64,000 nt of DNA from Rheinheimera faecalis (GCF_021290965.1 NZ_JAJOYT010000005.1:1-64000); one strand, 5' to 3'; counted from the stretch's first letter, positions 41,957 through 51,386 are shown. Numbers and translations: made by a program. Notes: generated by a model from the letters alone, not told the origin.

Positions 41957-43303
41957 ATGTCGATGTTTAGTATTGGCCTGAGTGGCTTAAGTTCGACCCA
42001 AAAAGCACTGGAAGTGACATCAAATAATATCGCTAACGCCGGTACTGCAGGCTACAAAACCACCAGTACTGAGTTTTCTGCTTTATACAGTGGTGGCCAG
42101 CGCAGCGGCGTCAATGTATCTGCAACCAGCGAAAACTTTGAAAAAGCCGGCAATTTGGTGGGTACTGGCCAAAGCCTGGATTTAGCCATTACCGGCAAAG
42201 GTTTTTTTATTATCTCTGAAAATGGTCGTCTGGCGTACACCCAGGCAGGTCAGTTTAAAATGGATGGCAGTGACCGCAGCATCATCACCAACAATGGCGA
42301 TAAATTGCAGGGTTATGGTATTGATGAACAAGGCAATTTAGTTCCGGGTTTGTTAACTGATCTGAAAATTGAAGCAGGTAATATTCCGGCTAAAGCATCA
42401 ACAAACATTAATTTCTCACTGAACCTGAATTCGGGTAGTGATGTAATTCCATTGCCTGCTCAGGTCGCTCCACCTGCAGTAATTACTCCGTTTGACCCAA
42501 AAGATGGTACTGCTTTTAGCTACTCACAGTCCAGCGAAGTGTTTGACTCTTTAGGTAACAGCCATACTTTGACCCAGTATTTTAACCATGCCGGCGCGAA
42601 TCAATGGGATGTAACCTACTACATGGATGGGAAACCACTGGACGCTACGGCTTTTGGTCTTGCTGCTGGTACCAATGAAATTGTAGCCAAAGACAGCGAA
42701 GGTAATCTGGATACAGCCTATGTCGCCCGGATGACTTTTGATGGCAAAGGACAATTAATGCCTTTGGACGGATCGACTCCGCCTTTAGATAACAACGTGA
42801 CCGACCCTGCTAATAAACGTGAACTGAATTTTTCTTTCGCACCAGCTAACGGCGCAGAGGCGATGAATATCAAGCTGGACCTAGTCAAAAGTACCCAGTT
42901 TGGTTCTGCTTTTGGTTTGTATGAAAACAAAGCAGACGGTTATACCTCAGGTGAATTCAGTGGTGTCGCTGTGGCTGAAGATGGTGGCGTTTACGCAACC
43001 TTCTCTAACGGTGAAGTGAAACTACAAGGCCAGATTGCTTTGGCAAACTTTGCAAATCCACAAGGTTTAGAAACCGCCAATAACACCACCTGGTATGCCA
43101 GCCAAAAGTCTGGCGAAGCTTTGATTGGAACTCCTTCTGAAGGCAGTTTTGGCGCCATTTTAGCGGGTTCTTATATGGGCTCGAACGTCGATATCAGCAA
43201 GCAGCTGGTTGATTTGATGTCGTTCCAGCAAAGTTACCAAGCTAACGCCAAAACTATCAGTACTGCAGATGAAATGATGCAAGTGCTGTTTAACGCTGTG
43301 TAA
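41957..43303 (+). CDS. flgE: FlgE, hook protein
   Basis: A 448-residue hook protein. N-terminal MFSIGLSGLSSTQKALEVT and NNIANAGTAGYKTTSTEFSA; C-terminal LVDLMSFQQSYQANAKTIS. The middle (about 170-340) is the variable exposed domain. It is longer than E. coli FlgE by about 45 residues, all in that domain. RBS AAGGAACCGC. Confidence 0.94.
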   Translation: MSMFSIGLSGLSSTQKALEVTSNNIANAGTAGYKTTSTEFSALYSGGQRSGVNVSATSENFEKAGNLVGTGQSLDLAITGKGFFIISENGRLAYTQAGQFKMDGSDRSIITNNGDKLQGYGIDEQGNLVPGLLTDLKIEAGNIPAKASTNINFSLNLNSGSDVIPLPAQVAPPAVITPFDPKDGTAFSYSQSSEVFDSLGNSHTLTQYFNHAGANQWDVTYYMDGKPLDATAFGLAAGTNEIVAKDSEGNLDTAYVARMTFDGKGQLMPLDGSTPPLDNNVTDPANKRELNFSFAPANGAEAMNIKLDLVKSTQFGSAFGLYENKADGYTSGEFSGVAVAEDGGVYATFSNGEVKLQGQIALANFANPQGLETANNTTWYASQKSGEALIGTPSEGSFGAILAGSYMGSNVDISKQLVDLMSFQQSYQANAKTISTADEMMQVLFNAV

Positions 43304-43327
43304 GAACTGACTTTTAAGGATTAGGTT

Positions 43328-44056
43328 ATGGAACGTTTGATCCACACCGCAGTATCTGGAGCTGAGCTTGCTCAAACCGCGCTTCGTATCACGGCGAACA
43401 ACCTGGCGAACGTCAATACCGTTGGTTTTAAAGCCGACATGGAGCAAGCCAAATCGCTGCAAATCACAGGCGAAGGTTACCGCACCCGTTTTCAGGCGCA
43501 GTTAATGCCTGTGGCTACCGATCTGCAAGCCGGTGCCATGATGGAAACCGGCCGCGATCTGGATGTAGCAGTCAGCGACAAAGGTTTTATTGCAGTGCAG
43601 GATGCTAATGGTAACGAAGCTTACACCCGCTCTGGTGAGTTGCAGGTCGGCGCCAATGGTGAGCTGACTGTTAATGGTTTTGCTGTGATGGGTGGCGCTG
43701 CCGCTATTCAATTGCCAGAGTTTGGCGACATTGATATCAGCCCTGACGGTACCTTAAACCTGCTGCCTGTAGGCGGTGGTGTGATTGAACAACAAGAACG
43801 CATCAAGCTGGTGGACTCCGACAATACAGTGATGGTGAAAGGCGCTGATGGCTTATTCCGCGCTGTAGACGGTGAGCCTTTGGATCAGGCCGAAAACATC
43901 AGTTTACGTTCAGGCGTATTGGAAGGTTCCAACGTTAATGCCGTCGAAGAGATGGTCAACACCATGAATATCAGCCGTCAGTTTGAGCTGAACATCAAAA
44001 TGATGAAAACAGCAGATGAACTGGCCGTATCCGGCAACAAACTGATTAGCGGTTAA
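43328..44056 (+). CDS. flgF: FlgF, proximal rod protein
   Basis: A 242-residue rod protein with the N-terminal ANNLANVNTVGFKADMEQAK and C-terminal EEMVNTMNISRQFELNIKMM motifs shared by rod and hook proteins. It sits between FlgC and FlgG in the rod. RBS AAGGATTAGGTT, 25 bases after flgE. Confidence 0.92.
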   Translation: MERLIHTAVSGAELAQTALRITANNLANVNTVGFKADMEQAKSLQITGEGYRTRFQAQLMPVATDLQAGAMMETGRDLDVAVSDKGFIAVQDANGNEAYTRSGELQVGANGELTVNGFAVMGGAAAIQLPEFGDIDISPDGTLNLLPVGGGVIEQQERIKLVDSDNTVMVKGADGLFRAVDGEPLDQAENISLRSGVLEGSNVNAVEEMVNTMNISRQFELNIKMMKTADELAVSGNKLISG

Positions 44057-44069
44057 CAGGACAATTATC

Positions 44070-44855
44070 ATGAATTCAGCTTTATGGGTCAGTAAAACAG
44101 GTTTAGCAGCGCAGGATATGCGCATGACCACCATTTCCAACAACCTGGCCAACGTTAATACAGTCGGCTTTAAAAAAGACCGTGTGGTGTTCGAAGACTT
44201 GTTTTATCAGGTGCAGCGTCAGCCAGGGACACAAGCAGATGAATTAAACCAGGTGCCGTCCGGTATTCAGGTCGGTACTGGTGTGCGGGTTAATGGCACT
44301 CAGAAGATTTTTACCGATGGCAGTGCTGAAACCACAGGCAACCAGATGGATGTGGCCATTGATGGTCAGGGCTTTTTTCAGATTGAAAACACAGACGGCG
44401 AATTGCTGTATTCACGCAATGGCCAGTTTCATCTGAACTCAGATGGTTTAATTACCAATGGCAATGGTTTGCCACTGGCACAAAATATCGTGATCCCACC
44501 TGATGCGACCAAAGTCACTATAGGAACAGACGGCACTATCACGGCAAAAGTTGCAGGTCAGGACGAGTTAGTGGATCTGGGACAGATTTTAACAGTCAAC
44601 TTTGTGAATCCGGCTGGCCTGGAAGTGCTGGGCGGTAATTTATATCGCGCCACTGCCGCTTCAGGTGAAGCGGTGGAAGGTATACCAGGTGAAGAAGCCT
44701 TAGGTAAGTTGCAGCAATACACGCTGGAAGGTTCTAACGTCAGCGTTGTAGATGAAATGGTCAATATGATTGCAGTACAGCGCGCTTACGAAATGAATGC
44801 CAAAGTGGTGACTGCTGCTGACGATATGCTGAACTTTATCAGCCAAAGCATGTAA
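44070..44855 (+). CDS. flgG: FlgG, distal rod protein
   Basis: A 261-residue distal rod protein, normal length. N-terminal SKTGLAAQDMRMTTISNNLA and C-terminal VSVVDEMVNMIAVQRAYEMN are near-invariant in FlgG. ACAGGACAATTATC leader, 14 bases after flgF. Confidence 0.95.
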   Translation: MNSALWVSKTGLAAQDMRMTTISNNLANVNTVGFKKDRVVFEDLFYQVQRQPGTQADELNQVPSGIQVGTGVRVNGTQKIFTDGSAETTGNQMDVAIDGQGFFQIENTDGELLYSRNGQFHLNSDGLITNGNGLPLAQNIVIPPDATKVTIGTDGTITAKVAGQDELVDLGQILTVNFVNPAGLEVLGGNLYRATAASGEAVEGIPGEEALGKLQQYTLEGSNVSVVDEMVNMIAVQRAYEMNAKVVTAADDMLNFISQSM

Positions 44856-44865
44856 GGGGTTGACT

Positions 44866-45537
44866 ATGCTACGTTTTCTTCTGGTGTTTGTGTTGTTTAG
44901 CCTGGCGGCCTGCAGCTCTAAACCTGACAGTCCTCTGGCAGACGATGCCGATTGGGAGCGTGGCGCTGCGAATCCTTTGGTCAGTCAGCAGGCAGAGCCC
45001 GCCAGTGATGGCAGCTTGTATGCTGACTCTTATATGTTCACTTTATTTGAAGACAAAAGAGCTTACAGAGTAGGTGATATTCTGACGGTAGAGCTGAACG
45101 AGCGGACTCAATCCAGTAAAAGCGCCGACAGCGCCGTGGATCGCAGCACCAATATCAACATGGGAGTGCCTCTGCTTGGCAACGCCAATGTATCGGATTT
45201 AGCCATGCAGCTGCGTAATAGTCAGGATTTTGAAGGTGAAAGCAGTGCCAGTCAGCAGAACTTTTTACGTGGCGCTATCACAGTGCGGGTCACTGAAGTC
45301 TTACCAAACGGCTCCTTAACCATTCGTGGCGAGAAGTGGATCAAACTGAATCAGGGTGATGAGTATATTCGTCTGCAAGGCATAGTCAGGCCAGATGACA
45401 TTGACGTCACCAACCGTATTTCTTCCCAGCGTATTGCAGATGCTCGTATTACCTATGCCGGTAAAGGCAGTATGGCCGATGCGGCTGAACCTGGCTGGAT
45501 CACCAAGCTGTTTTCTTCTTACCTGAATTTATTTTAA
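44866..45537 (+). CDS. flgH: FlgH, L-ring lipoprotein
   Basis: A 223-residue outer-membrane lipoprotein with lipobox LAAC (Cys about residue 17 in LAACSSKPDSPL). YRVGDILTVELNERTQSSK and GSLTIRGEKWIKLNQGDEYI are FlgH hallmarks, with RPDDID near the end. It forms the L ring. ATG at 44866 with AAGGGG six bases upstream; a TTG two codons earlier is the alternative. Confidence 0.94.
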   Translation: MLRFLLVFVLFSLAACSSKPDSPLADDADWERGAANPLVSQQAEPASDGSLYADSYMFTLFEDKRAYRVGDILTVELNERTQSSKSADSAVDRSTNINMGVPLLGNANVSDLAMQLRNSQDFEGESSASQQNFLRGAITVRVTEVLPNGSLTIRGEKWIKLNQGDEYIRLQGIVRPDDIDVTNRISSQRIADARITYAGKGSMADAAEPGWITKLFSSYLNLF

Positions 45538-45548
45538 CGGGTGACTTT

Positions 45549-46652
45549 ATGCGTTTGTTTTGTTTGATCTTACCTGTGGTTTTATTGTTACTGAGTCAAC
45601 AGACTCAGGCAGCTACACGCCCATTATTGGATATAGTGGATATTCAGGGCGTGCGGGATAACCAACTGGTGGGTTACGGTTTAGTGGTAGGTTTACCCGG
45701 TTCAGGCGATAAAGCCCAGATCAAATTTGCCGCCCAGTCGCTGAACAATATGTTGAAGCAATTTGGTGTGCAACTGGATGAAGCTTCTTTGCCTAAATCT
45801 AAAAACGTCGCTGCTGTGGCCGTTCAAGCCACTCTGCCGCCTATGGCAAGTCCAGGCCAGGCCATAGATGTGACCATTATGTCTTTGGGCGATGCCAAAA
45901 GTTTGCATGGCGGCAGTTTGATGTTAACGCCTTTACGGGGTGTGGATGGCAAAGTTTATGCGCTGGCGCAAGGTAATCTGGTGGTTGGTGGTATCAAAGC
46001 TGAAGGCTTAAACGGCTCTTCGGTGACAGTCAACGTACCTACAGCCGGCATTATTCCTGGCGGTGCCATTATTGAACGCAGTATCGAAAATCTGCAGCAG
46101 GACGGCGACTTAGTGCTGAACCTGAAAAAACCAAATTACAAAACAGCCCGCAACGTGGTGACTGCGATCAACGAGATGTTTGGTCCTAAAGTGGCGCGGG
46201 CAGAAAACTGGTCAAAATTAGTGATCAGCGCGCCACGGGACGCCGACAACCGTACTACTTTTATGGCGATGCTGCAGGATTTAACAGTAGAAGAAGGCTC
46301 GCAGCGGCCGCGTGTGGTGTTTAACAGCAGAACAGGCACAGTGGTGATTAGCGACGAAGTGCGGGTGAAACGTGCAGCAGTCAGTCATGGTAATTTAACT
46401 ATTACTATCAGTGAACAAGAAGGGGCTAGTCAGCCTTTGCCATTTAGTCAGGGCGAAACTGTACCGTTGCAAAATAGCAGTGTGGACGTGACTCAGCAAA
46501 ACGCCAATATGATGGTCTGGCCTGAAGGCACCTCGCTCGACACCATAGTGCAAGCGGTGAACAGCCTTGGAGCAACTCCGACAGAGCTGATGTCTATTTT
46601 ATTAGCGCTGGATAAAGCCGGTGCTCTGGATGCAGATGTGGTGGTGATCTGA
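45549..46652 (+). CDS. flgI: FlgI, P-ring protein
   Basis: A 367-residue P-ring protein with a signal peptide (1-21, SQQTQA). RPLLDIVDIQGVRDNQLVGYG and VGLPGSGDKAQIKFAAQS open the mature protein, and GTSLDTIVQAVNSLGATPTEL ends it, as in all FlgI. Exported by Sec and assembled with FlgA help. Its stop TGA overlaps the start of flgJ. Confidence 0.95.
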   Translation: MRLFCLILPVVLLLLSQQTQAATRPLLDIVDIQGVRDNQLVGYGLVVGLPGSGDKAQIKFAAQSLNNMLKQFGVQLDEASLPKSKNVAAVAVQATLPPMASPGQAIDVTIMSLGDAKSLHGGSLMLTPLRGVDGKVYALAQGNLVVGGIKAEGLNGSSVTVNVPTAGIIPGGAIIERSIENLQQDGDLVLNLKKPNYKTARNVVTAINEMFGPKVARAENWSKLVISAPRDADNRTTFMAMLQDLTVEEGSQRPRVVFNSRTGTVVISDEVRVKRAAVSHGNLTITISEQEGASQPLPFSQGETVPLQNSSVDVTQQNANMMVWPEGTSLDTIVQAVNSLGATPTELMSILLALDKAGALDADVVVI

Positions 46653-47092
46653 TGATGAAAATAGATGCAATGAGCCAGAAACTGGCTTTTGACCCACAGT
46701 TTGGCCAACAGATCAGTAAAAACCAGTCGGAGAGCGAGTCTTTGCAGCAGGTAGCAGAACAGTTTGAGACCTTATTTTTGCAAATGGTGCTGAAAAATAT
46801 GCGTTCTGCCAGCGATGCGCTGACTGGTGATGAAGGCATGTTCAGCAGCGATCAGCAAGTGATGTTCCGTGATATGTACGACAGTCAGATGGCGCAATCT
46901 ATGGCCAGTAACAGCAAAACCGGTTTGGCTGAGCAAATAGTGCAGCAATTTTCGCCTGCTACGGAAAATTCTGAAAATAAATTTAAGCCAGAGGCCAAAA
47001 CTGTCGCTGAATCTCTATATCAGGATTATGGTGCCGCGGCTTTAACTCAGCCGCTTCAGGTACCAGTACGTCAGAGTGAGTCTACTGAATGA
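46652..47092 (+). CDS. flgJ: FlgJ, rod cap, without the muramidase domain
   Basis: A 146-residue FlgJ that holds only the rod-binding N-terminal domain (EQFETLFLQMVLKNMRSASD, FRDMYDSQMAQSMA). The C-terminal peptidoglycan hydrolase domain of enterobacterial FlgJ (about 150 residues) is absent, and flgK follows with a four-base overlap, so there is no room for it. Single-domain FlgJ occurs in many bacteria, which then need a separate hydrolase to open the wall; none is visible in the window. Two ATGs three bases apart can serve as start. Confidence 0.9.
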   Translation: MMKIDAMSQKLAFDPQFGQQISKNQSESESLQQVAEQFETLFLQMVLKNMRSASDALTGDEGMFSSDQQVMFRDMYDSQMAQSMASNSKTGLAEQIVQQFSPATENSENKFKPEAKTVAESLYQDYGAAALTQPLQVPVRQSESTE

Positions 47093-48423
47093 GTATGTTA
47101 TCGAATGGAGTCTCAGGACTTAACGCAGCCAATGCCGGATTACATGCCGTCAGCCAGAACGTATCGAACGCTACGGTAAAAGGTTATAGCCGCCAGACTG
47201 TGGTACTGCAAACCAATGATGGTCAGCTTAACGGTGTGAAAGTCACCAAGTTTGAACGAGTGGTGGATAACTTTCTGAATGCCGATATCTGGCGTACTCA
47301 GTCCGATTTAAATTATTACGAAAGTTATCAGGATTATCTGGGTTATTTAGAAGAAGTGTTAGGCACTGATTCGCTGAACCTGAATGACGCTGTGGCTGAG
47401 TTAAACGCCGCTTTTAACGCTGCTTTATCAGCACCTGAATCACCGGCTTATCGTCAGCAGGTGATTTCTTCTGCCAATGCGATGGTGCAGGATTTACAGC
47501 AACTGGACGGTGCTTTAACAGGTCAGGTACGCAAACTTGAATTTGAGCTGGACGCTGTAACCGAAAACGTCAATTCAGTGCTGCAGGAATTAGCGGATTT
47601 AAATCAGAGTATTAGCAAAGAAGTGGCCTTGGGCCGGGATGCGTCCACTTTGTTGGATACACGCGAACAGGCGATTAACAGGTTATCTGCTTATATGCAG
47701 GTTGAGGTGATGCAGGAAGACAATGGTGCTATGACTATTTCTGCACTCAATGGTGCACCGCTGGTGATGTCTGGCAAGGCAGCCGTTTTGTCTGTGGCTG
47801 GCACTGAAGTGACCTCAACTTTTAATACTCAGCAGTTTTCGATTTCAGGGTCGGCCGGGGGTAGTTTGGGTGGCTTGTTGCGGGTTAAATCTGAAGTACT
47901 GGACCCGGCCCGCACTGAATTAAATAACTTAGTCACCAATATTGCGACTCAGGTCAATGATGCTCTGGCCGAAGGTTTTGATTTAAATGGCAATGTGGGT
48001 GAGCCGTTATTCACTTTTAATCCGGCGGATCCATTAGGTTCTATTTTGGTGAATCCGGATCTGACCCAGGACGAACTTGCTTTCCGTGGCCGGGTAGATG
48101 ATGGCATGGGGGGCTGGATCCCAGCTGGTGGTAAAGGGGATAACAGCAATCTGGTCAATGTCATCGACTCGATGAAAGGTGTAGCTACAGGTTATGACGG
48201 CCTGATCGGTAAGCTGGCTATTCAAAGTAAACAGGTGCAGGCCAGTGTGAAAACTTCACAAGTGTTGAATGATAAAGCGCTAGCCTCTCGTGAAAGTATC
48301 AGTGGTGTGAATAGGGATGAAGAAGCGGCCAATTTGCTGTATTACCAGCAGTTATACGATGCCAACGCCAAGGTGATTAGTACAGCCGGGCAAATGTTTG
48401 ACACCCTGATGATGATGTTCTGA
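47089..48423 (+). CDS. flgK: FlgK, hook-filament junction protein 1
   Basis: A 444-residue FlgK. N-terminal SGLNAANAGLHAVSQNVSNA and C-terminal ANLLYYQQLYDANAKVISTA motifs are clear. It is about 100 residues shorter than E. coli FlgK, from a reduced central domain. Overlaps flgJ by four bases. Confidence 0.92.
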   Translation: MSMLSNGVSGLNAANAGLHAVSQNVSNATVKGYSRQTVVLQTNDGQLNGVKVTKFERVVDNFLNADIWRTQSDLNYYESYQDYLGYLEEVLGTDSLNLNDAVAELNAAFNAALSAPESPAYRQQVISSANAMVQDLQQLDGALTGQVRKLEFELDAVTENVNSVLQELADLNQSISKEVALGRDASTLLDTREQAINRLSAYMQVEVMQEDNGAMTISALNGAPLVMSGKAAVLSVAGTEVTSTFNTQQFSISGSAGGSLGGLLRVKSEVLDPARTELNNLVTNIATQVNDALAEGFDLNGNVGEPLFTFNPADPLGSILVNPDLTQDELAFRGRVDDGMGGWIPAGGKGDNSNLVNVIDSMKGVATGYDGLIGKLAIQSKQVQASVKTSQVLNDKALASRESISGVNRDEEAANLLYYQQLYDANAKVISTAGQMFDTLMMMF

Positions 48424-48433
48424 GGATAATAAA

Positions 48434-49330
48434 ATGCGTATAAGCAGCAGCCAGTACCATGATACAGCGATACGGAACATTCAGACCAGCAGCCAAAAAT
48501 ACAGTCAGCTGTCGGTGCAGATGGCAACCAACCAGCGTATCACCAAACCTTCGGACGACCCGCTGGGCAGCGTATTGGTGTTACGGCTGGATTCTGAGCT
48601 GACCTCGCTGGAGCAATACGGCAAAAATATGGAACTGGTGACTTACACCTTAAGTCAGCAGGAAACTCAGTTAAGCAGCATTAATAACTTACTATTGTCC
48701 GTTCAGTCTTTATTCACAGCAGCAGCTGATGCGTCTTATGGTGAAGACGAGCTCAAAGCTATGGCCAACGAACTGGCGGTTTTAATGCCGGGTATCGCAG
48801 ATTTATTAAATGCCAAAGACGGCGATGGCAACTATCTTTTTGCGGGCAGTGAAATTGATCAGCAGCCTTTCGTGAAAGATGGCACTGGCCAATACATTTA
48901 TCAGGGCGACGCCTTGGTGCGTAAAGTTGCGGTGTCATCCAATACCCTGGTCGACGCCAATATAGTCGGCAGTGATTTAGTGCCAGGTGCGACTTTCCTG
49001 AATGACTTACAGGATTATGTGGCTCTGCTGCAGGCTCCTCCAGCCGGTGGTGCTGGCACTGAATCACGGGCTATGTTGGACAAGTTGAGTACTGTACTGG
49101 GCGATACCACCTCTGCTATCACTAAAATAGGTGGCATTGTCAGTTCACTGGAATCCTTGGAATTTACCAATACCGACATCGCTTTGTTTACTGAAAATCT
49201 GCGGGACGACTTAACTGCTGTGCATTATCCTTCTGCTTATATTGAGATGAACAACGCGCTGGCGTCTTATGAATCTACTTTAAAAGTTTACAGTTCAGTG
49301 TCACAGCTGAGCTTGTTTAGTCAAATTTAA
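48434..49330 (+). CDS. flgL: FlgL, hook-filament junction protein 3
   Basis: A 298-residue FlgL, flagellin-like at both ends: MRISSSQYHDTAIRNIQTSS with ITKPSDDPLGSVLVLRLDSE, and the C-terminal NNALASYESTLKVYSSVSQL. Connects hook to filament. RBS GAGGATAATAAA, 11 bases after flgK. Confidence 0.92.
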   Translation: MRISSSQYHDTAIRNIQTSSQKYSQLSVQMATNQRITKPSDDPLGSVLVLRLDSELTSLEQYGKNMELVTYTLSQQETQLSSINNLLLSVQSLFTAAADASYGEDELKAMANELAVLMPGIADLLNAKDGDGNYLFAGSEIDQQPFVKDGTGQYIYQGDALVRKVAVSSNTLVDANIVGSDLVPGATFLNDLQDYVALLQAPPAGGAGTESRAMLDKLSTVLGDTTSAITKIGGIVSSLESLEFTNTDIALFTENLRDDLTAVHYPSAYIEMNNALASYESTLKVYSSVSQLSLFSQI

Positions 49331-49345
49331 GTAGGGATTTAAGCC

Positions 49346-50359
49346 ATGCTAATCGATAGCCTGAAGCAACTGACCAGTAGTACTGCATCGCTGAATTCAG
49401 CGAGCAAAGCTGCTAAAAGTCAGGCTGTCGAATCAGAACCGGCAAAGGCTAACACAAGTCGCAACGGCTCTTTGCAACAACAGCTGGAAACCTTAAGCCG
49501 CTGGAGTATCAGCGCTGATGTCTCGCGCCAGTTAGCAAAAAATCAGCAGGCCGAACAACAAATTCGCCAGTTGTATCAGCAATTGGAGCAGCTAAAAAAG
49601 CAGCTGGAATTACCGCAATCTGCTGGTCAGAAACAGCAAATCAGCCAGCAATTGCAGCAACTGGAAACCCAGTTAAAGCATAAAAATACTGCGCTGACTC
49701 CAGCTTTACAGTTAAGCAGTCAGCCTTCAGGCCCTAGCCAGTGGCAACTGAATAGTAAAATTGATTTATTAAGCCCACGAAAACAACCTGAGTTAGTGAC
49801 TATTGGCTTGTCCGATGGGCAAAAAATTCAATTGAGTTTCCCCGCAGGGCAGTCTGCTGATGCCACTCTTGCGATGATGCAACAAGAGTTCGCCAAACAT
49901 CAGATTGATGTAAAACAACAAGGTCCTGCGCTGGTTTTTAGTGCAGCTGCAGGTCAGAGTCATTTATTGAGTCAACCCTGGCAGATGCAGGGCGAAGGTA
50001 TTCGTATAGCAGCTGGCAATCCGGTGCAGTTGCGGTTACAAAAGCCTGAAGGGCAGTTGAGTGTGCTAGCCCAACAAGCACAGCAGATGGAAAATCAGCA
50101 GGCTTATCAGGCAGAACTGAATCAGGTGCAGCAAAAGCTGCAGCAAATGTTACGACAAGTGCAGTCAGAACGTCAGGTGCTGGTGGCCAAACTGAACGCA
50201 TTGCGTATGGCTGATACTCAGCAAACTGATCAGCAGGTTTCTGTTGTTAGTCAGGAGCTGAAAGTACAAATGCAGCAAGGTGCTGCTTCGTCTTTATCCG
50301 CCATTATGGCGCAAGGTAATGTCACCCACAGCTTAGTGGAATTCGCATTATCTGATTGA
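49346..50359 (+). CDS. Unknown Gln-rich coiled-coil protein in the flagellar locus
   Basis: I do not recognise this 337-residue protein. The first third and the last third are Gln-rich coiled coils (LYQQLEQLKKQLELPQ, AELNQVQQKLQQMLRQVQ); between them, residues about 140-240, is a compact beta-rich part (PELVTIGLSDGQKIQLSF...AAGNPVQLRLQKPEGQ). No signal peptide or membrane helix. It follows flgL by 15 bases with the same codon use, ends in a terminator, and precedes flagellin, so it is probably exported or a cytoplasmic partner of the filament. It could be a second hook-length or filament accessory protein; this is inference. Confidence 0.6.
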   Translation: MLIDSLKQLTSSTASLNSASKAAKSQAVESEPAKANTSRNGSLQQQLETLSRWSISADVSRQLAKNQQAEQQIRQLYQQLEQLKKQLELPQSAGQKQQISQQLQQLETQLKHKNTALTPALQLSSQPSGPSQWQLNSKIDLLSPRKQPELVTIGLSDGQKIQLSFPAGQSADATLAMMQQEFAKHQIDVKQQGPALVFSAAAGQSHLLSQPWQMQGEGIRIAAGNPVQLRLQKPEGQLSVLAQQAQQMENQQAYQAELNQVQQKLQQMLRQVQSERQVLVAKLNALRMADTQQTDQQVSVVSQELKVQMQQGAASSLSAIMAQGNVTHSLVEFALSD

Positions 50360-50383
50360 TAGTTAAGTTCTTTCCTGTAGTTG

Positions 50384-50419
50384 GGCGCTGCACTGGTGAC
50401 GGTTCAGCGCCATTTTTTT
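50384..50419 (+). terminator. Rho-independent terminator ending the flgB-to-flgL operon
   Basis: GGCGCTG pairs with CAGCGCC across a 14-base loop, followed by A and seven Ts. It lies 25 bases after the Gln-rich gene and separates it from flagellin. Confidence 0.85.
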
Positions 50420-50453
50420 ATCTGAGCTGTTTAAAAATTATTTTAAAAAAAAT

Positions 50454-50481
50454 TTCAGTTCCTGCTTTGAGGTGTCGCTTT
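50454..50481 (+). promoter_or_regulatory. Sigma-28-type promoter of the flagellin gene
   Basis: TTCAGTTC, a 12-base spacer CTGCTTTGAGGT, then GTCGCTTT. Position by position it repeats the flgM promoter (TAAAGTTT / CTGCACTAAGCT / GTCGCTTA), which supports both calls. It lies about 36 bases before the flagellin ATG. Confidence 0.6.
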
Positions 50482-50516
50482 ATAGTTTTGAGCAACATGC
50501 ATAGGAGCAAACTCAA

Positions 50517-51353
50517 ATGGCTTTATCAATTCAATCAAACGCAGCTGCAACCACAATCCGTAACCAGTTAAACCGCACTAACGATGGTTTGTCTGTAGCT
50601 TTAGAACGTTTAGGTACAGGTTTCCGTATCAACTCAGCAAAAGATGACGCTGCTGGTTTACAAATTGCCAGCCGCCTGAGTGCTCAGTTGGTAGGTCAGG
50701 AAACTGCCATTAGCAACGCCAACAACGCTAACTCTATGCTGCAAACAGCTGAAGGCGCTTTTGATGAGATGACCAACATTGTCTTTCGTATGAAAGAATT
50801 GGCGACTCAGGGCGCCAACGGTACTAACTCTGCAACTGAATATACTGCATTAGGTGGTGAATACACTGCTCTGGCTGCTGAATTAACTAACATTCTGGGC
50901 AACACATCTTTCGGTTCAGGTACTAACCTGTTAGGTGCTGGTGGCAAGTTCTCTGCTGCTGTTACGTTCCAGATTGGCGCATCAACTGCAGAAACTTTAG
51001 CTGTAGACATTACTGCAGAACTGACTGCTTTAACTACTGCTGTTGGTACTCCAGGCGCTTTAACTGACCAGGCAACTTCTTCTGCGGCTATCACTACATT
51101 AGATGGTTTACTGACTAACGTTGGTGCTGCCCGTTCTAAGCTGGGTGCCAGCATGAACCGTCTGGATCACACCATCAACAACTTGTCTAACATGACTGAA
51201 AACACTGGCACTGCCCGTGACCAGCTGATGGATGCAGATTTCGCTAAAGAAACGTCTAACATGACTAAACAGCAACTGTTATTGAACTCAGGTATTTCTG
51301 TACTGAGCACAGCTAACAGCACCACTCAGATGGTAAGCCAGCTGTTACGTTAA
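50517..51353 (+). CDS. Flagellin (lateral type)
   Basis: A 278-residue flagellin. N-terminal D0/D1: ALSIQSNAAATTIRNQLNRT and RINSAKDDAAGLQIASRL; C-terminal D1/D0: LMDADFAKETSNMTKQQLLL and STANSTTQMVSQLLR. The exposed D2/D3 part is reduced to about 80 Ala/Thr-rich residues, typical of short lateral LafA-type flagellins. Only one copy is seen. RBS AGGAG eight bases before ATG; own sigma-28-type promoter and terminator, so a strong monocistronic message is likely. Confidence 0.93.
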   Translation: MALSIQSNAAATTIRNQLNRTNDGLSVALERLGTGFRINSAKDDAAGLQIASRLSAQLVGQETAISNANNANSMLQTAEGAFDEMTNIVFRMKELATQGANGTNSATEYTALGGEYTALAAELTNILGNTSFGSGTNLLGAGGKFSAAVTFQIGASTAETLAVDITAELTALTTAVGTPGALTDQATSSAAITTLDGLLTNVGAARSKLGASMNRLDHTINNLSNMTENTGTARDQLMDADFAKETSNMTKQQLLLNSGISVLSTANSTTQMVSQLLR

Positions 51354-51386
51354 TCGAGCCCGGAGCTAAGGATAGCTCTAACCGCG

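Noticed and set aside
50807-51154. 115-codon antisense frame inside flagellin
   Set aside because: It is the complement of the Ala/Thr-rich flagellin middle and resembles no protein family.
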